The position numbers were made by a program, and so were the translations under genes. From Bog-159 sp963818855 (lineage in GTDB: Bacteria; Acidobacteriota; Terriglobia; Bryobacterales; Bryobacteraceae), in the NCBI GenBank assembly GCA_963818855.1, contig CAWFUH010000003.1:496001-560000 (forward strand): a stretch of DNA of 64,000 nucleotides, given 5' to 3'. Of the stretch, positions 44,345-53,299 are shown in pieces; within the stretch, counting starts at the first letter, position 1, and each line of letters starts with the position of its first letter. The notes under the pieces are model-generated. The model did no database searches and had not been told where the DNA came from. It saw only the letters and a program-made list of their open reading frames with translations.

Positions 44345-45168
44345 AGCCGGTCCCGGCCCGCAAGCGCGGCATGCATCTGGCGGATTTTCTGGAGAAATTC
44401 GGCCGCACCGTGTTCGAACAGCCGTTCGCGCACGGGCAAGGCGATGAACCGCCTGAAGTGGCCGAGATCCGCTTGGCCATCCTCGACCAGGTGCGCGAGA
44501 AGAGTTACCGTCTGGGCGGCAAGAAGGTTTTTCCGTTCAACGTGGTTCACATTCACGTGCGCGGCATCGAAGACAACCGCGCTTCTACCTTCACCGGTAA
44601 ATTCTTCCGTGCCTATTTCGAGCAGGAACTGCGCGGTAGCCTGGACCGCGGCGAGTGCCGCTATCCGGAGGATCTGCGGGTGGACGTGGAAGTATCGCAT
44701 GACCTTCCCGCGCCTGGCGAACAGTGGGTGTGGGTGGACGTGGAGTCGCAGGAAAAGCCCGCCGCCGCCGCACGCCGCACGGCGAAGTTGATCATCATCG
44801 AAGGCCACGCCAACGCCGCGGAGATAGCGCTATCCAAAGCGCGCACCAATATCGGCCGCACGGTGGATGTGTATCGCAACGAAGGCCTGATCCGCCGCAA
44901 CGATCTGACGTTCACCGAAGATACCGAGATCAACCGCACCGTCTCGCGCGAGCACGCCCACATTGTCTACGACAAAGCCGCGGGCGAGTACAGGCTGTTC
45001 AACGACCGTTGGTATAAGCGCGACTCCAGCGGCACACCCGCCTGCGGCATCTGGATCGTGCGCGATGGGCTGAGCCAGGAGGTGCACCGCACCGCGCGCG
45101 GGACGAAGCTGGAATCCGGCGACGAGATTCATTTCGGCAAAGCCGTAGCCCGGTTCCAGATTAAATGA
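44341..45168 (+). CDS. FHA domain protein, second of the block
   Basis: 275 residues. The N-terminal 150 residues include MHLADFLEKFGRTVFEQP and an alpha/beta part with KVFPFNVVHIHVRG and LRVDVEVSHDLP; I cannot name this domain. The C-terminal FHA domain has KARTNIGRTVDVY, NRTVSREHAHIVY and a core ending GDEIHFGKAVARFQI, so it should bind a phosphothreonine. The ATG overlaps the stop of the SEDS-PBP gene, so the two are coupled. It probably links the kinase/phosphatase pair to the cell-wall synthase, as FhaA and FhaB do in mycobacteria. That role is inferred. Confidence 0.82.
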   Translation: MKPVPARKRGMHLADFLEKFGRTVFEQPFAHGQGDEPPEVAEIRLAILDQVREKSYRLGGKKVFPFNVVHIHVRGIEDNRASTFTGKFFRAYFEQELRGSLDRGECRYPEDLRVDVEVSHDLPAPGEQWVWVDVESQEKPAAAARRTAKLIIIEGHANAAEIALSKARTNIGRTVDVYRNEGLIRRNDLTFTEDTEINRTVSREHAHIVYDKAAGEYRLFNDRWYKRDSSGTPACGIWIVRDGLSQEVHRTARGTKLESGDEIHFGKAVARFQIK

Positions 45169-45180
45169 ACAGCCCCGCCA

Positions 45181-46452
45181 TCATCGCTTTACAGTCTCTT
45201 CCACGTCGAGCGCGGTCCATCCGCCCCGCTGCACATACCCGGAGCTGACCGCCGGCACGTACAACACGCCGTGCCCCTGGCAGCACATCAATTCCGTACC
45301 GGCATGATCGAACAACACGGCACCCATCGAACCGATACGGATCGGATACTGCAAGGTGCGCAGGCACGCCCGGCAGCGCGACCGCTGGTCCGCCAGGCAC
45401 CACCACACAATCGCGCCGCAGCCGAGGATCACCAGCCAGATGAAAATCGGTTCGGCCACGAATGTGGCGCCGCCGTTCAACGTAAAAGAAGTCGCCCGGC
45501 TGAATTCCCAGATCACCAGGGCGAGCGCCAGCGGCAGCGACACCGACTTGGCCGCGAAGTAGGCCCAATACTTGCGGCGTATGCGCCCGATACGGCGCCG
45601 ATCCACGCGCATGCCGATGGCCCCCGCCGCCAACAAAATCAAGATGGCCGCGCCGCAGATCACCGTATAAGCCCAGAACGGCCGCCGGATGCGCGCCATC
45701 AAAGAGATGACGTGCGCTTGCTCGAATGTGGACGCCCGCTGGTCGCGTGCGTAGCGGCCCGCCAGGTCACGCAACTCGGCCTGCGCCGCGCCTACGCTCA
45801 CGCCGGGTTTCAACCGCGCGATAACGCCGAGTTCCTGCCGGTCGGACGCCGGCTTCCAATCGCGAATGCGGTGCAGCAGGAAGCTACCCGGCCGCCCTCC
45901 CAAGACGGCAAAGAAATCCGGCGTTACCCAGGCTGTTCCTTGCGCGTCCCACCGGTATCCCGCAATGCCCGCCAGCGTGGTGCTGTGGGTCTTCCAAAAA
46001 TCCAAAAGTGGCGGCGGGATGGCATGCCGGTCGCCCGGCACATCGCCGCCTTCAAAAACCAATACCAGCCGCCAGGCATCAACAAAAGGCGGCGCCACCA
46101 TGGCACGCGTGATGGCCAGACCGTGGCTGGCGGCCACTATAGTGGCCAAAGCCGCGCCGATCAGTCCCAGGCAAAAGGCGGGCGTGCTGATGGCTGACCG
46201 CACCAGGAGCACGCGCGGCATTTCAGAGAAGAGGCGCCCGGCGTCCCGCATCGCGCCCATGAAATGATGCCAGATGCGCAGCCGTACGTAACGGCTCTGT
46301 AAACCACGCGCACGCAGCAGCGTCGCATAGTGCCGTATCTCCTCGTTCCAAGCTCGCCGCCAGCCGGGACGCACCTCGCGCGGCACAATACAGGATGCCG
46401 CAAGTATGGCTAGCTGCAAAACGGCGAGAAGCATATAATGCAAAACATGCAC
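45181..46452 (-). CDS. Diverged ADOP-like membrane protein
   Basis: 423 residues, with hydrophobic helices near the N-terminus (residues 5-22), at about 85-110 and in three or four segments of the C-terminal half (ICGAAILILLAAGAIGM, WLVILGCGAIVWWC). The middle carries typical ADOP periplasmic fragments: YRWDAQGTAWVTPDFFAVLG and VIARLKPGVSVGAAQAELRD. But the FtsX helices are not in the family order and one half is absent. CRACLRTL near the C-terminus and CCQG could be metal ligands. Probably a degenerate or re-purposed ADOP relative. The start could also be six codons later. It is convergent with the FHA gene. Confidence 0.6.
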   Translation of the reverse strand: MHVLHYMLLAVLQLAILAASCIVPREVRPGWRRAWNEEIRHYATLLRARGLQSRYVRLRIWHHFMGAMRDAGRLFSEMPRVLLVRSAISTPAFCLGLIGAALATIVAASHGLAITRAMVAPPFVDAWRLVLVFEGGDVPGDRHAIPPPLLDFWKTHSTTLAGIAGYRWDAQGTAWVTPDFFAVLGGRPGSFLLHRIRDWKPASDRQELGVIARLKPGVSVGAAQAELRDLAGRYARDQRASTFEQAHVISLMARIRRPFWAYTVICGAAILILLAAGAIGMRVDRRRIGRIRRKYWAYFAAKSVSLPLALALVIWEFSRATSFTLNGGATFVAEPIFIWLVILGCGAIVWWCLADQRSRCRACLRTLQYPIRIGSMGAVLFDHAGTELMCCQGHGVLYVPAVSSGYVQRGGWTALDVEETVKR

Positions 46453-46755
46453 CCATGCCGAATCCGCCGTGCAGTGGGGCGACCGGAGAGACTTCGGCTA
46501 CGCGGCCAGTATCCTCTTGGAAATCAGGTTACCATCATAATACCCGATAATACCCGTCAGACAACGGCTCGTTTCATTATACCGATGTGATGACTCGGTA
46601 CTGGTACCGTGAAATCGCCCATCAGGCCATTTTAACTTGCGTTAAGGTACCCCCGCGATTTAGACTCCTCCTAGGTAGGGAACGGAGGAATCGACGGCTC
46701 ACTGCGGCCGTATCGTCGCCCACCTCCGCGTGGCATCCATTCAAGGAGACAAAGA
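46453..46755. other. Gap before the ACP-zinc-ribbon gene
   Basis: 303 bases with two copies of ATAATACCCG around 46538-46556, and no protein-like frame. It should contain the promoters of both divergent neighbours. I see no convincing -10/-35 pair. Confidence 0.4.
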
Positions 46756-47349
46756 ATGCCAGAAATGACCGAATCCGAAATCTTCGATCAGTTCTCACAA
46801 ATAGTAGCGCGGAGTTTGCGCATCGACGCGGCGCAGGTCGCACCAGATGCCCAGTTGACTGACTTGGGCGCCGAATCGCTCGATCTGATCGAGATCTCGA
46901 TGGAGACCGAGTCACAATTCCACATCTTCCTGCCCGATAAATCTATTCTGGAAACGGCCGTCGAGGTGTTTGGTCCGGGCGTTCTGGAGAAAGACGGATA
47001 TGTGACCGAAGAGGGGAAGCGGTTGCTGTTGTGCCGCATGCCGGAAGCCGACGCGGAAGCCTTCGCCGGCACCGTGGCCGTGAAAGATCTGCAGCGCTAT
47101 TTTCTGAAGGTGGGCACCTGGGTGCGGATGATCCAAAGCCTGGTGCGGCACACCCCCGGTGAGTGTGCGGCCTGCGGGGCTCCCATGGCCGCGTCCATGG
47201 GCTTTCGCATGAAATGCACCCGTTGCGGCGTCGAGATTACCTTACGCTCCGGTGAGGAGTTGAATCGCGAATGGGTCCGCGAATATTACGAGCAGGAATA
47301 CCATCCGCAAGCGGGCGCCGCGGTTCCAGTAGCGGTGCAGCCCAACTAA
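46756..47349 (+). CDS. Acyl carrier protein fused to a zinc ribbon
   Basis: 197 residues, ribosome site AAGGAG eight bases before the ATG. Residues 1-75 are an acyl carrier protein: three helices with LTDLGAESLDLIEISMETE, where Ser41 is the expected phosphopantetheine site (ESL instead of the common DSL). Residues 80-130 are helical. A zinc ribbon follows: Cys137, Cys140, Cys154 and Cys157 (CAAC...CTRC) in a treble-clef-like spacing, then an acidic tail with EYYEQEYHP. I know no such fusion by name. It could hold an acyl chain while contacting RNA, protein or a synthase. No fatty-acid or polyketide genes lie nearby. Confidence 0.7.
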   Translation: MPEMTESEIFDQFSQIVARSLRIDAAQVAPDAQLTDLGAESLDLIEISMETESQFHIFLPDKSILETAVEVFGPGVLEKDGYVTEEGKRLLLCRMPEADAEAFAGTVAVKDLQRYFLKVGTWVRMIQSLVRHTPGECAACGAPMAASMGFRMKCTRCGVEITLRSGEELNREWVREYYEQEYHPQAGAAVPVAVQPN

Positions 47350-47431
47350 CCTCAGTTCCGGCTAACTTCAGAAAGTATTGCTCCCGTGGCCACTAAAAGG
47401 GTAGACTTTTGCTCAAGCGGAGTTTGCCATA

Positions 47432-47599
47432 GTGAGTTGGAGAAGAGGGTTTCGCGCCGCCCTCGTCGGGGTCTTGACGTTTATCTTCGCCCAGATCTAC
47501 GTGCCTCAGTGCAAGGTACAGATCTATGCGGACAATGCCAATGCGATCGGCGGTGTCTTAGCCGCCGTGATCGCTTTCTTGGCCTATCGCTTCAAGTGA
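47432..47599 (+). CDS. Small membrane protein, 55 residues
   Basis: GTG start at 47432 with CGGAG nine bases upstream. Two hydrophobic segments flank a short loop (FRAALVGVLTFIFAQIYVP and NAIGGVLAAVIAFLAYRFK). No family is recognised. It lies between the ACP-zinc-ribbon gene and a pair of other small membrane proteins in the same direction. Confidence 0.45.
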   Translation: MSWRRGFRAALVGVLTFIFAQIYVPQCKVQIYADNANAIGGVLAAVIAFLAYRFK

Positions 47600-47644
47600 T
47601 CCCTGCACATCATTCGCTCGCCACGACCTGCTAAAATCGAAAAA

Positions 47645-48061
47645 GTGGCAAAACAAAAGCAACCGAAAGAACCCATGCCGCCCTTGCGTGTGTGGGCGGG
47701 ACCTGTCGCGCTGGGGTGGTTCGTCCCGGGCGGCGGGCACTTCCTGCTCAAGCGCAATGGCCGCGCCGTGTTGTTATTAGTCTCCGTCACCTTGCTGTAT
47801 CTTTGCGGGCTGATGATGCGCGGCGCCATGTTTCAACCGCAAAGCGGTGATCTGCTGACCATCCTGATCAATACCGGCGGATTCATCGGCGACCTCGCGT
47901 CCGGAGTCTTGTACCTGCTCACGGTCTGGCTCGGCTACAACCAACCGGACGTAGCCGGCGCCGTGCACGATTACGGCACCAAGTTCCTGGTCACCGCCGG
48001 ACTGCTGAACATATTGGCCATGGTGGATGCCTTCGAAATCGCCGCCGGGAGGAAAAGCTGA
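47645..48061 (+). CDS. DUF6677-like membrane protein
   Basis: 138 residues starting at GTG 47645. It resembles a small acidobacterial family (DUF6677) with GPVALGWFVPGGGHFLLKRN, a first helix pair, and AVHDYGTKFLVTAGLLNILAMVDAFEIA at the end. Three hydrophobic helices are visible. Function unknown; it is an inner-membrane protein. Its stop overlaps the ATG of the next gene (TGATG), so the two are coupled. Confidence 0.7.
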   Translation: MAKQKQPKEPMPPLRVWAGPVALGWFVPGGGHFLLKRNGRAVLLLVSVTLLYLCGLMMRGAMFQPQSGDLLTILINTGGFIGDLASGVLYLLTVWLGYNQPDVAGAVHDYGTKFLVTAGLLNILAMVDAFEIAAGRKS

Positions 48062-48246
48062 TGCCCAAAATGAACCTCTCGCATTTCGAAGCGTCGCTGC
48101 TTTTTGCGCTGTTCACTTCGATTGTCATGGGCGTGGTCACCAAGCGCACCGACCGCGAACGCCTGCGCTACGGATTGTACGTGTTCGGCTGCTTCATGGT
48201 TGCCCTGGTGGGCCTCGGCTGGCTGATGCATTTCGGCCACGGATAG
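48061..48246 (+). CDS. Small membrane protein coupled to the DUF6677 gene
   Basis: 61 residues with two hydrophobic helices (ASLLFALFTSIVMGVVTKR and YGLYVFGCFMVALVGLGWLM) separated by a charged loop TDRERLR. Start overlaps the upstream stop by one base. Its function is unknown, but tight coupling suggests a two-component membrane unit with its neighbour. Confidence 0.65.
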   Translation: MPKMNLSHFEASLLFALFTSIVMGVVTKRTDRERLRYGLYVFGCFMVALVGLGWLMHFGHG

Positions 48247-48312
48247 CCTTGGGGGCCAGGCTCTCAGCCCAATGTCACTTAGTTATCCAATATTGGGAGT
48301 GCTGCGTAATTT

Positions 48313-48360
48313 GTGGGGCAGGACTCCAGTCCTGCGCGGGTCCTCCAGGACCCGCCCTTC
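48313..48360 (+). repeat. Two-hairpin dispersed repeat, copy 4
   Basis: GTGGGGCAGGACT-CC-AGTCCTGC followed by GCGGGTCCT-CC-AGGACCCGC and CCTTC. Same plan as the other copies. It lies 70 bases before the GH44 operon. Confidence 0.75.
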
Positions 48361-48430
48361 GCGCTTGGAATCGTGGACGTCGGCCGTAGAGTACGTCCGC
48401 AGCGCGATAACATGATAAAGAGGTGTTGTC

Positions 48431-50791
48431 GTGAGGCGTCGCCCGCATCTTCTAGCCGCGTCCCTTTCCGTCCTGAGCCTCACCGCGCAAACCGCGCCCA
48501 CCCTGGCCGTCGATGCCAACGCCAATCGCCATCCCATCAGTCCCTACATATACGGCATCAACGAGTGGAGCGACAACGGTCTGTTTCAAATGATGCACAT
48601 TCCCGTGCTCCGCTGGGGCGGCGACGACGCCACCAGTTACAACTGGCAAACCAGCACCAAGAACAACACTGGCGACAACCCGTGGTGCTACGAAAACTAC
48701 AGCGTCAGCCCCGATTTCGATCAGTTTCATACCGCTAATCTGTCCGCCGGCACCATCAGCCTGGGCACCATCCCCCTGATGGATTGGTCTCCCAAAGACG
48801 CGGGCGAATGCAGCTTCAGCGTAACCAAGTACGGCAAGCAGAAGTCCACCAACCCCGATAATGCCGATTGCGGCAACGGTTTTCTGGTCAACGGCGATCA
48901 AGTGAAAAACGACCCCAACGACGCTTACGTGCCCGTCACGCAGTCGCTCTCCCAGCAGTGGATCCAGCATATTATGACCACCTACGGCCCCGCCAACGCC
49001 GGCGGCGTGCGCCTGTGGAGCATGGATAACGAGCCGGAGTGGTGGTACGCCAATCACATGGATGTCTACCCGCAGCCGGCCACCTACGACGACATGATGG
49101 CGCGGAATCTGAAATGGGCGCAGGCGGTGAAATCCACGGATCCCACCGCGCTGGTCACCGGGCCCGTGCCCGGCGGCTGGTCGGGCATGCTATTTTCGAG
49201 CGCCGACATGACCAGCGGATGGCAGACGTCGCCCTACCAATACTGGGACAACCCCATCGACCAGAATGCGCACGGCGGCATCCCCTGGGTTCCCTATTAC
49301 CTGCAGCAGATGAACCAGTTCGAGCAAGCCAATGGCGTCCGCCTGGTCGACTACCTCGACGTGCATGCGTATATCACCCCGGGAAGCCTCAGCAGCTCCG
49401 CGGGTGACGCGACCATGGAAACACTGCGCATGACTTCCACGCGCGCCCTGTGGGATCCCAATTACATCGTTCCTGATGGCGGTATCTACAACGCGTCCGG
49501 CACACAGGTGGCGCCGCAGCTCATTCCGCAAATGCAGCAGTGGGTCGCGCAGAACTATCCCGGAACGAACCTGGCGATCACGGAATACAGTTGGGGCGCG
49601 CTGGACACTATCACCGGCGCCATCGCCCAAGCCGATATCCTGGGCATCTTCGGCGCCTATGGACTCGGTCTGGGCACGCTCTGGGGTGCGCCCGCGCCCA
49701 CCGATCCTGGTGCATTCGCGTTCCAGATCTTCCTGAATTACGATGGCAACGGCAGCCCGTTCGGCGGCACCGGAGTCTCCGCCACCTCCGGCGACCCCGA
49801 TACTCTCTCTGTCTTCGCCGCGCAGCGCTTCGATTCCGCCCTAACTGTTCTGGTGCTCAACAAAACTACCAGCGCGATCACCGATTCCGTGAGCCTCGCC
49901 AACTTCACCCCCGCCGGCACCGCGCAGGTCTGGCAGTACAGCCAGGCGAACCTGGGCGCGATTGTCCGCCAGACTTCCGACATCAACGTCAGCGGTAACA
50001 GCCTCAACGCCACGTTCCCGTCCTACTCCATGACGCTGCTCGTCATCCCGCAGGCGCAGAATGCCATGGCCGTCCCGCAGCCCGTGGTCTCCGCCATCCA
50101 AAGCGCGGCTTCCTACGACGCCAGCGGCATCGCGCCCGGCGAGATTGTCGCCATCTACGGCCAGGGGCTGGGACCCGCCGGCTTCACCTCGCTGCAGGTT
50201 AATTCCAATGACACGCTCAGCAATTCCATTGGCGGCGTGCAGGTGTTCTTCAATGGCTACCATTCGCCTATGATCTATGCGCTGGCGGGGCAATTGAGCG
50301 CCATCGTTCCCTATGAGATCGCCGGACAGACTTCGGTCAACGTCGTGGTGGCGTATCAGGCGAATGCTTCCGCGCCATTTTCGGTGGCGGTCGCGCCCGC
50401 CAAGCCGGGCATCTTCACCAACGATGCGTCGGGCAAGAATCAGGGCGCCATTCTTAACCAGGATTACAGCCGCAACGGTCCTGCCAACCCCGCGCCCCGC
50501 GGCCAATACGTGCTCATCTACGGCACCGGCGAAGGAGTGACCTCGCCGCCAGGAGTGGACGGCCGCATCTCCGGAAAGCCGCTGCCCAGTGTGAGCCTGA
50601 ACTGCTCGGCGACCATCGGCAGCGTGACCGCGACGGTCAGCTACTGCGGTGAGGCACCCGGCGCCACCGCCGGCCTGGTGCAAGTGAACGCGCAGGTCCC
50701 CGAGTCAGTCACACCAGGCGCCGCCGTGCCGATTTCTATCAACATAGGAGGCGTGACCAGCCAGGCCGGTGTAACCGTGGCCGTCAAATGA
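48431..50791 (+). CDS. Secreted GH44 glycoside hydrolase with Solibacter-type C-terminal domain
   Basis: 786 residues starting at GTG 48431, with a signal peptide (MRRRPHLLAASLSVLSLTAQ). Residues 25-550 resemble family 44 endoglucanases/xyloglucanases: DANANRHPISPYIYGINEW, then LWSMDNEPEWW with probable acid/base Glu201, and LAITEYSWGAL with probable nucleophile Glu385. The last 230 residues are the beta-rich domain common on secreted Solibacter proteins (VVSAIQSAASYDASGIAPGE, GAILNQDYSRNGPANP, VNAQVP), of unknown role, perhaps cell-surface attachment. Its stop overlaps the next start by ATGA. Confidence 0.88.
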   Translation: MRRRPHLLAASLSVLSLTAQTAPTLAVDANANRHPISPYIYGINEWSDNGLFQMMHIPVLRWGGDDATSYNWQTSTKNNTGDNPWCYENYSVSPDFDQFHTANLSAGTISLGTIPLMDWSPKDAGECSFSVTKYGKQKSTNPDNADCGNGFLVNGDQVKNDPNDAYVPVTQSLSQQWIQHIMTTYGPANAGGVRLWSMDNEPEWWYANHMDVYPQPATYDDMMARNLKWAQAVKSTDPTALVTGPVPGGWSGMLFSSADMTSGWQTSPYQYWDNPIDQNAHGGIPWVPYYLQQMNQFEQANGVRLVDYLDVHAYITPGSLSSSAGDATMETLRMTSTRALWDPNYIVPDGGIYNASGTQVAPQLIPQMQQWVAQNYPGTNLAITEYSWGALDTITGAIAQADILGIFGAYGLGLGTLWGAPAPTDPGAFAFQIFLNYDGNGSPFGGTGVSATSGDPDTLSVFAAQRFDSALTVLVLNKTTSAITDSVSLANFTPAGTAQVWQYSQANLGAIVRQTSDINVSGNSLNATFPSYSMTLLVIPQAQNAMAVPQPVVSAIQSAASYDASGIAPGEIVAIYGQGLGPAGFTSLQVNSNDTLSNSIGGVQVFFNGYHSPMIYALAGQLSAIVPYEIAGQTSVNVVVAYQANASAPFSVAVAPAKPGIFTNDASGKNQGAILNQDYSRNGPANPAPRGQYVLIYGTGEGVTSPPGVDGRISGKPLPSVSLNCSATIGSVTATVSYCGEAPGATAGLVQVNAQVPESVTPGAAVPISINIGGVTSQAGVTVAVK

Positions 50792-53199
50792 GCCCGATAA
50801 CAGCCATCCCCCTGTGCGCGCTGAGCCTGTACGCCCAGACCGCACCCACGCTGGCCGTCGATGCCAACGCCAATCGCCATCCCATCAGTCCCTACGTCTA
50901 CGGCATCAACCAATATTCCGATAGCGGCCTCGGCGCCATCATGCACATCCCCGTGCGCCGCTTCGGCGGCGACGCCACCACCAGTTATAACTGGCAAATC
51001 GACGTCAGCAACGCCGCCGCCGACTGGTATTTCATTAATGGCTCGCAAACCACCGGCAGCACCGCCTCACTGCCCGATGGCTCGTCTTTCGACTTACTCC
51101 ACGAAGCCGATTTGCAGACCGGCACAGTGACTCTGGGCACCATCTCACTCATGGACTGGACCCCCAAAGACGACTTCAGTTGCAGCTTCAGCGTCACCAA
51201 GTATGGCAAGCAAGAGGCCGTAGACCCTTACGCGAGCGACTGTGGCAATGGCATCCTGTCGACCAATCAACAGCAGATCGTAAACGATCCCACCGATGCG
51301 TACCAGCCGTTCGAAGCCAGTTACCCCGCCGATTGGATCTTTTACCTGATGAAGCGCTACGGCCCCGGAAACGCCGGCGGCGTCACCTTGTGGAGCATGG
51401 ATAACGAGCCCGAATGGTGGTCAAGTGTGCATGCCGACATTTACCAGAAGCTCGAAACCTACGATGACACCATGGCCCGCAATCTCCGCTTGGCGCAGGC
51501 GGTCAAGGCCGCGGATCCCACCGCGCTGATCACCGGACCGGTGCCCTCGGGTTGGATGGGTTACTTCTATTCGCGCACCGATATGCAAAGTGGATGGAAC
51601 ACCAGCCCATACCAATATTGGGATAACCCCACCGATCAGGCAAATCACGGCGGCTTGCCATGGCTCGCTTACTACCTGCAACAGATGCAGCAGTTCGAGC
51701 AGCAGCACGGATATCGCCTGCTGGACGTGCTCGATCTCCACGGCTATCTCATCCCCGATACCCTCCAAACCTGGTACACCAATAACAACGACGCGCCGGG
51801 CGATGCGGCCATGGAAACGCTGCGCATGACTTCCACACGCGCGCTGTGGGATCCGAACTATCTCGTCCCCGAGGCCGACGCCAGCGATAACTACTACGAC
51901 AACAGCGGTAACGTGGTGGCGCCGCAACTGATTCCACTTATGCGCCAGTGGGTGGATCAGTATTATCCCGGCACGAAACTCGCCATCACCGAATACTGGT
52001 GGCACGCGCTCGGTAGTATCACCGGCGCCATCGCGCAGGCCGACGTGCTGGGCATCTTCGGCCGCGAATCGCTCGATTACGGCACACTCTGGGGACCGCC
52101 CGCCCCCACCGATCCGGGCGCATTCGCCTTCAAGATCTTCCTCAATTACGACGGCAATGGCAGCCAGTTCGGTGGCACCAGTGTGTCGGCCACTTCGAGC
52201 GACCCCGACACGCTCTCCATCTTCGCCGCCCAGCGCGTGGACTCCGCCTTGACCGTGCTCGTGCTCAATAAGACCGCCAGCCCCATCGGCGATACCATCA
52301 GCTTCGCGAATTTCACACCCGCCGGCACTGCCCAAGTCTGGCAGTACGGTCCGGCGAACCTCACCGCCATCGGGCGCGTCATCCCGGACATCAACGTGAG
52401 CGGCAACAGCCTCAGCGCTACGTTCCCGGCCGACTCCATGACCCTGTTCGTCGTTCCGCAGGCGCAAAGCGCCATGTCCGTGCCGCAGCCGATGGTCTCC
52501 GCCGTCCAAAGCGCGGCGTCATACGATGCGAGCGGCATCGCGCCCGGCGAGATTGTCGCCATCTACGGTCAGAATCTGGGACCCGCCACCTTCACGCCCC
52601 TTGAGGTGAATTCCAATGGCACGCTCAGCAATTTCATCGGCGGCGTGCAGGCGTTCTTCAACGGTTACCCCGCGCCCATGATTTACGCGCTGGCCGGCCA
52701 GTTGAGCGCCGTCGTCCCTTATGAGATCGCCGGACAGACTTCCGTCAACCTGGTGGTTGTGTATCAGGGCAATGCGTCCGAGCCGTTCGCCGTGCCGGTA
52801 GCCCCTGCCAAGCCGGGCATCTTCACCAACGATGCGTCGGGCAAGAACCAGGGCGCCATCCTAAACCAGGATTACAGCCGGAACGGCCCAGCCAACCCCG
52901 CGCCGCGCGGCCAATACGTATTCATCTACGGCACCGGCGAAGGCGTCACCAGCCCGCCCGGAGTGGATGGCCGCATCTCCGCGACACCGTTGCCCCAGGT
53001 GAACCTCACATGCACGGCAACCATCGGAGGCGCCACCGCCACAATCAACTATTGCGGCGAAGCCCCCGGTTCCACCGCCGGCCTGGTACAGGTGAATGCG
53101 CAAGTGCCCGATTCAATCACGCCCGGCGCAGCCGTGCCGGTCGCCATCACCATCGGAGGAGTAACCAGCCAATCCGGAGTCACCGTAGGTATAAAATGA
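50788..53199 (+). CDS. Secreted GH44 glycoside hydrolase, tandem paralogue
   Basis: 803 residues. Same build as the upstream gene: short signal peptide, GH44 catalytic domain (LWSMDNEPEWW with Glu207, LAITEYWWHAL with Glu402) and the same C-terminal domain. Long stretches are almost identical at the DNA level, e.g. from 48502 and 50849 and over the last 700 bases, so this is a recent tandem duplication followed by divergence in loops (WYTNNNDAPGDA and SDNYYDNSGN are inserted). Both genes are coupled by a 4-base overlap. They may have split substrates, for instance xyloglucan and cellulose or mannan. That is speculative. Confidence 0.88.
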   Translation: MSPITAIPLCALSLYAQTAPTLAVDANANRHPISPYVYGINQYSDSGLGAIMHIPVRRFGGDATTSYNWQIDVSNAAADWYFINGSQTTGSTASLPDGSSFDLLHEADLQTGTVTLGTISLMDWTPKDDFSCSFSVTKYGKQEAVDPYASDCGNGILSTNQQQIVNDPTDAYQPFEASYPADWIFYLMKRYGPGNAGGVTLWSMDNEPEWWSSVHADIYQKLETYDDTMARNLRLAQAVKAADPTALITGPVPSGWMGYFYSRTDMQSGWNTSPYQYWDNPTDQANHGGLPWLAYYLQQMQQFEQQHGYRLLDVLDLHGYLIPDTLQTWYTNNNDAPGDAAMETLRMTSTRALWDPNYLVPEADASDNYYDNSGNVVAPQLIPLMRQWVDQYYPGTKLAITEYWWHALGSITGAIAQADVLGIFGRESLDYGTLWGPPAPTDPGAFAFKIFLNYDGNGSQFGGTSVSATSSDPDTLSIFAAQRVDSALTVLVLNKTASPIGDTISFANFTPAGTAQVWQYGPANLTAIGRVIPDINVSGNSLSATFPADSMTLFVVPQAQSAMSVPQPMVSAVQSAASYDASGIAPGEIVAIYGQNLGPATFTPLEVNSNGTLSNFIGGVQAFFNGYPAPMIYALAGQLSAVVPYEIAGQTSVNLVVVYQGNASEPFAVPVAPAKPGIFTNDASGKNQGAILNQDYSRNGPANPAPRGQYVFIYGTGEGVTSPPGVDGRISATPLPQVNLTCTATIGGATATINYCGEAPGSTAGLVQVNAQVPDSITPGAAVPVAITIGGVTSQSGVTVGIK

Positions 53200-53204
53200 T
53201 CTTT

Positions 53205-53244
53205 GTGGGGCAGGCTCGTAGCCTGCGGCGGCCTCTCAGGCCGC
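53205..53244 (+). repeat. Two-hairpin dispersed repeat, copy 5
   Basis: GTGGGGCAGGCTCGTAGCCTGC, then the hairpin GGCGGCCTCTCAGGCCGCC. Almost the exact reverse complement of the copy at 3922-3962. It lies immediately after the second GH44 gene and before the higB remnant. Confidence 0.8.
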
Positions 53245-53299
53245 CCGCCGTGAGTGACATGCTAAGGTTCGCCGAACGCGCTGGATTCGCATGCCGACG

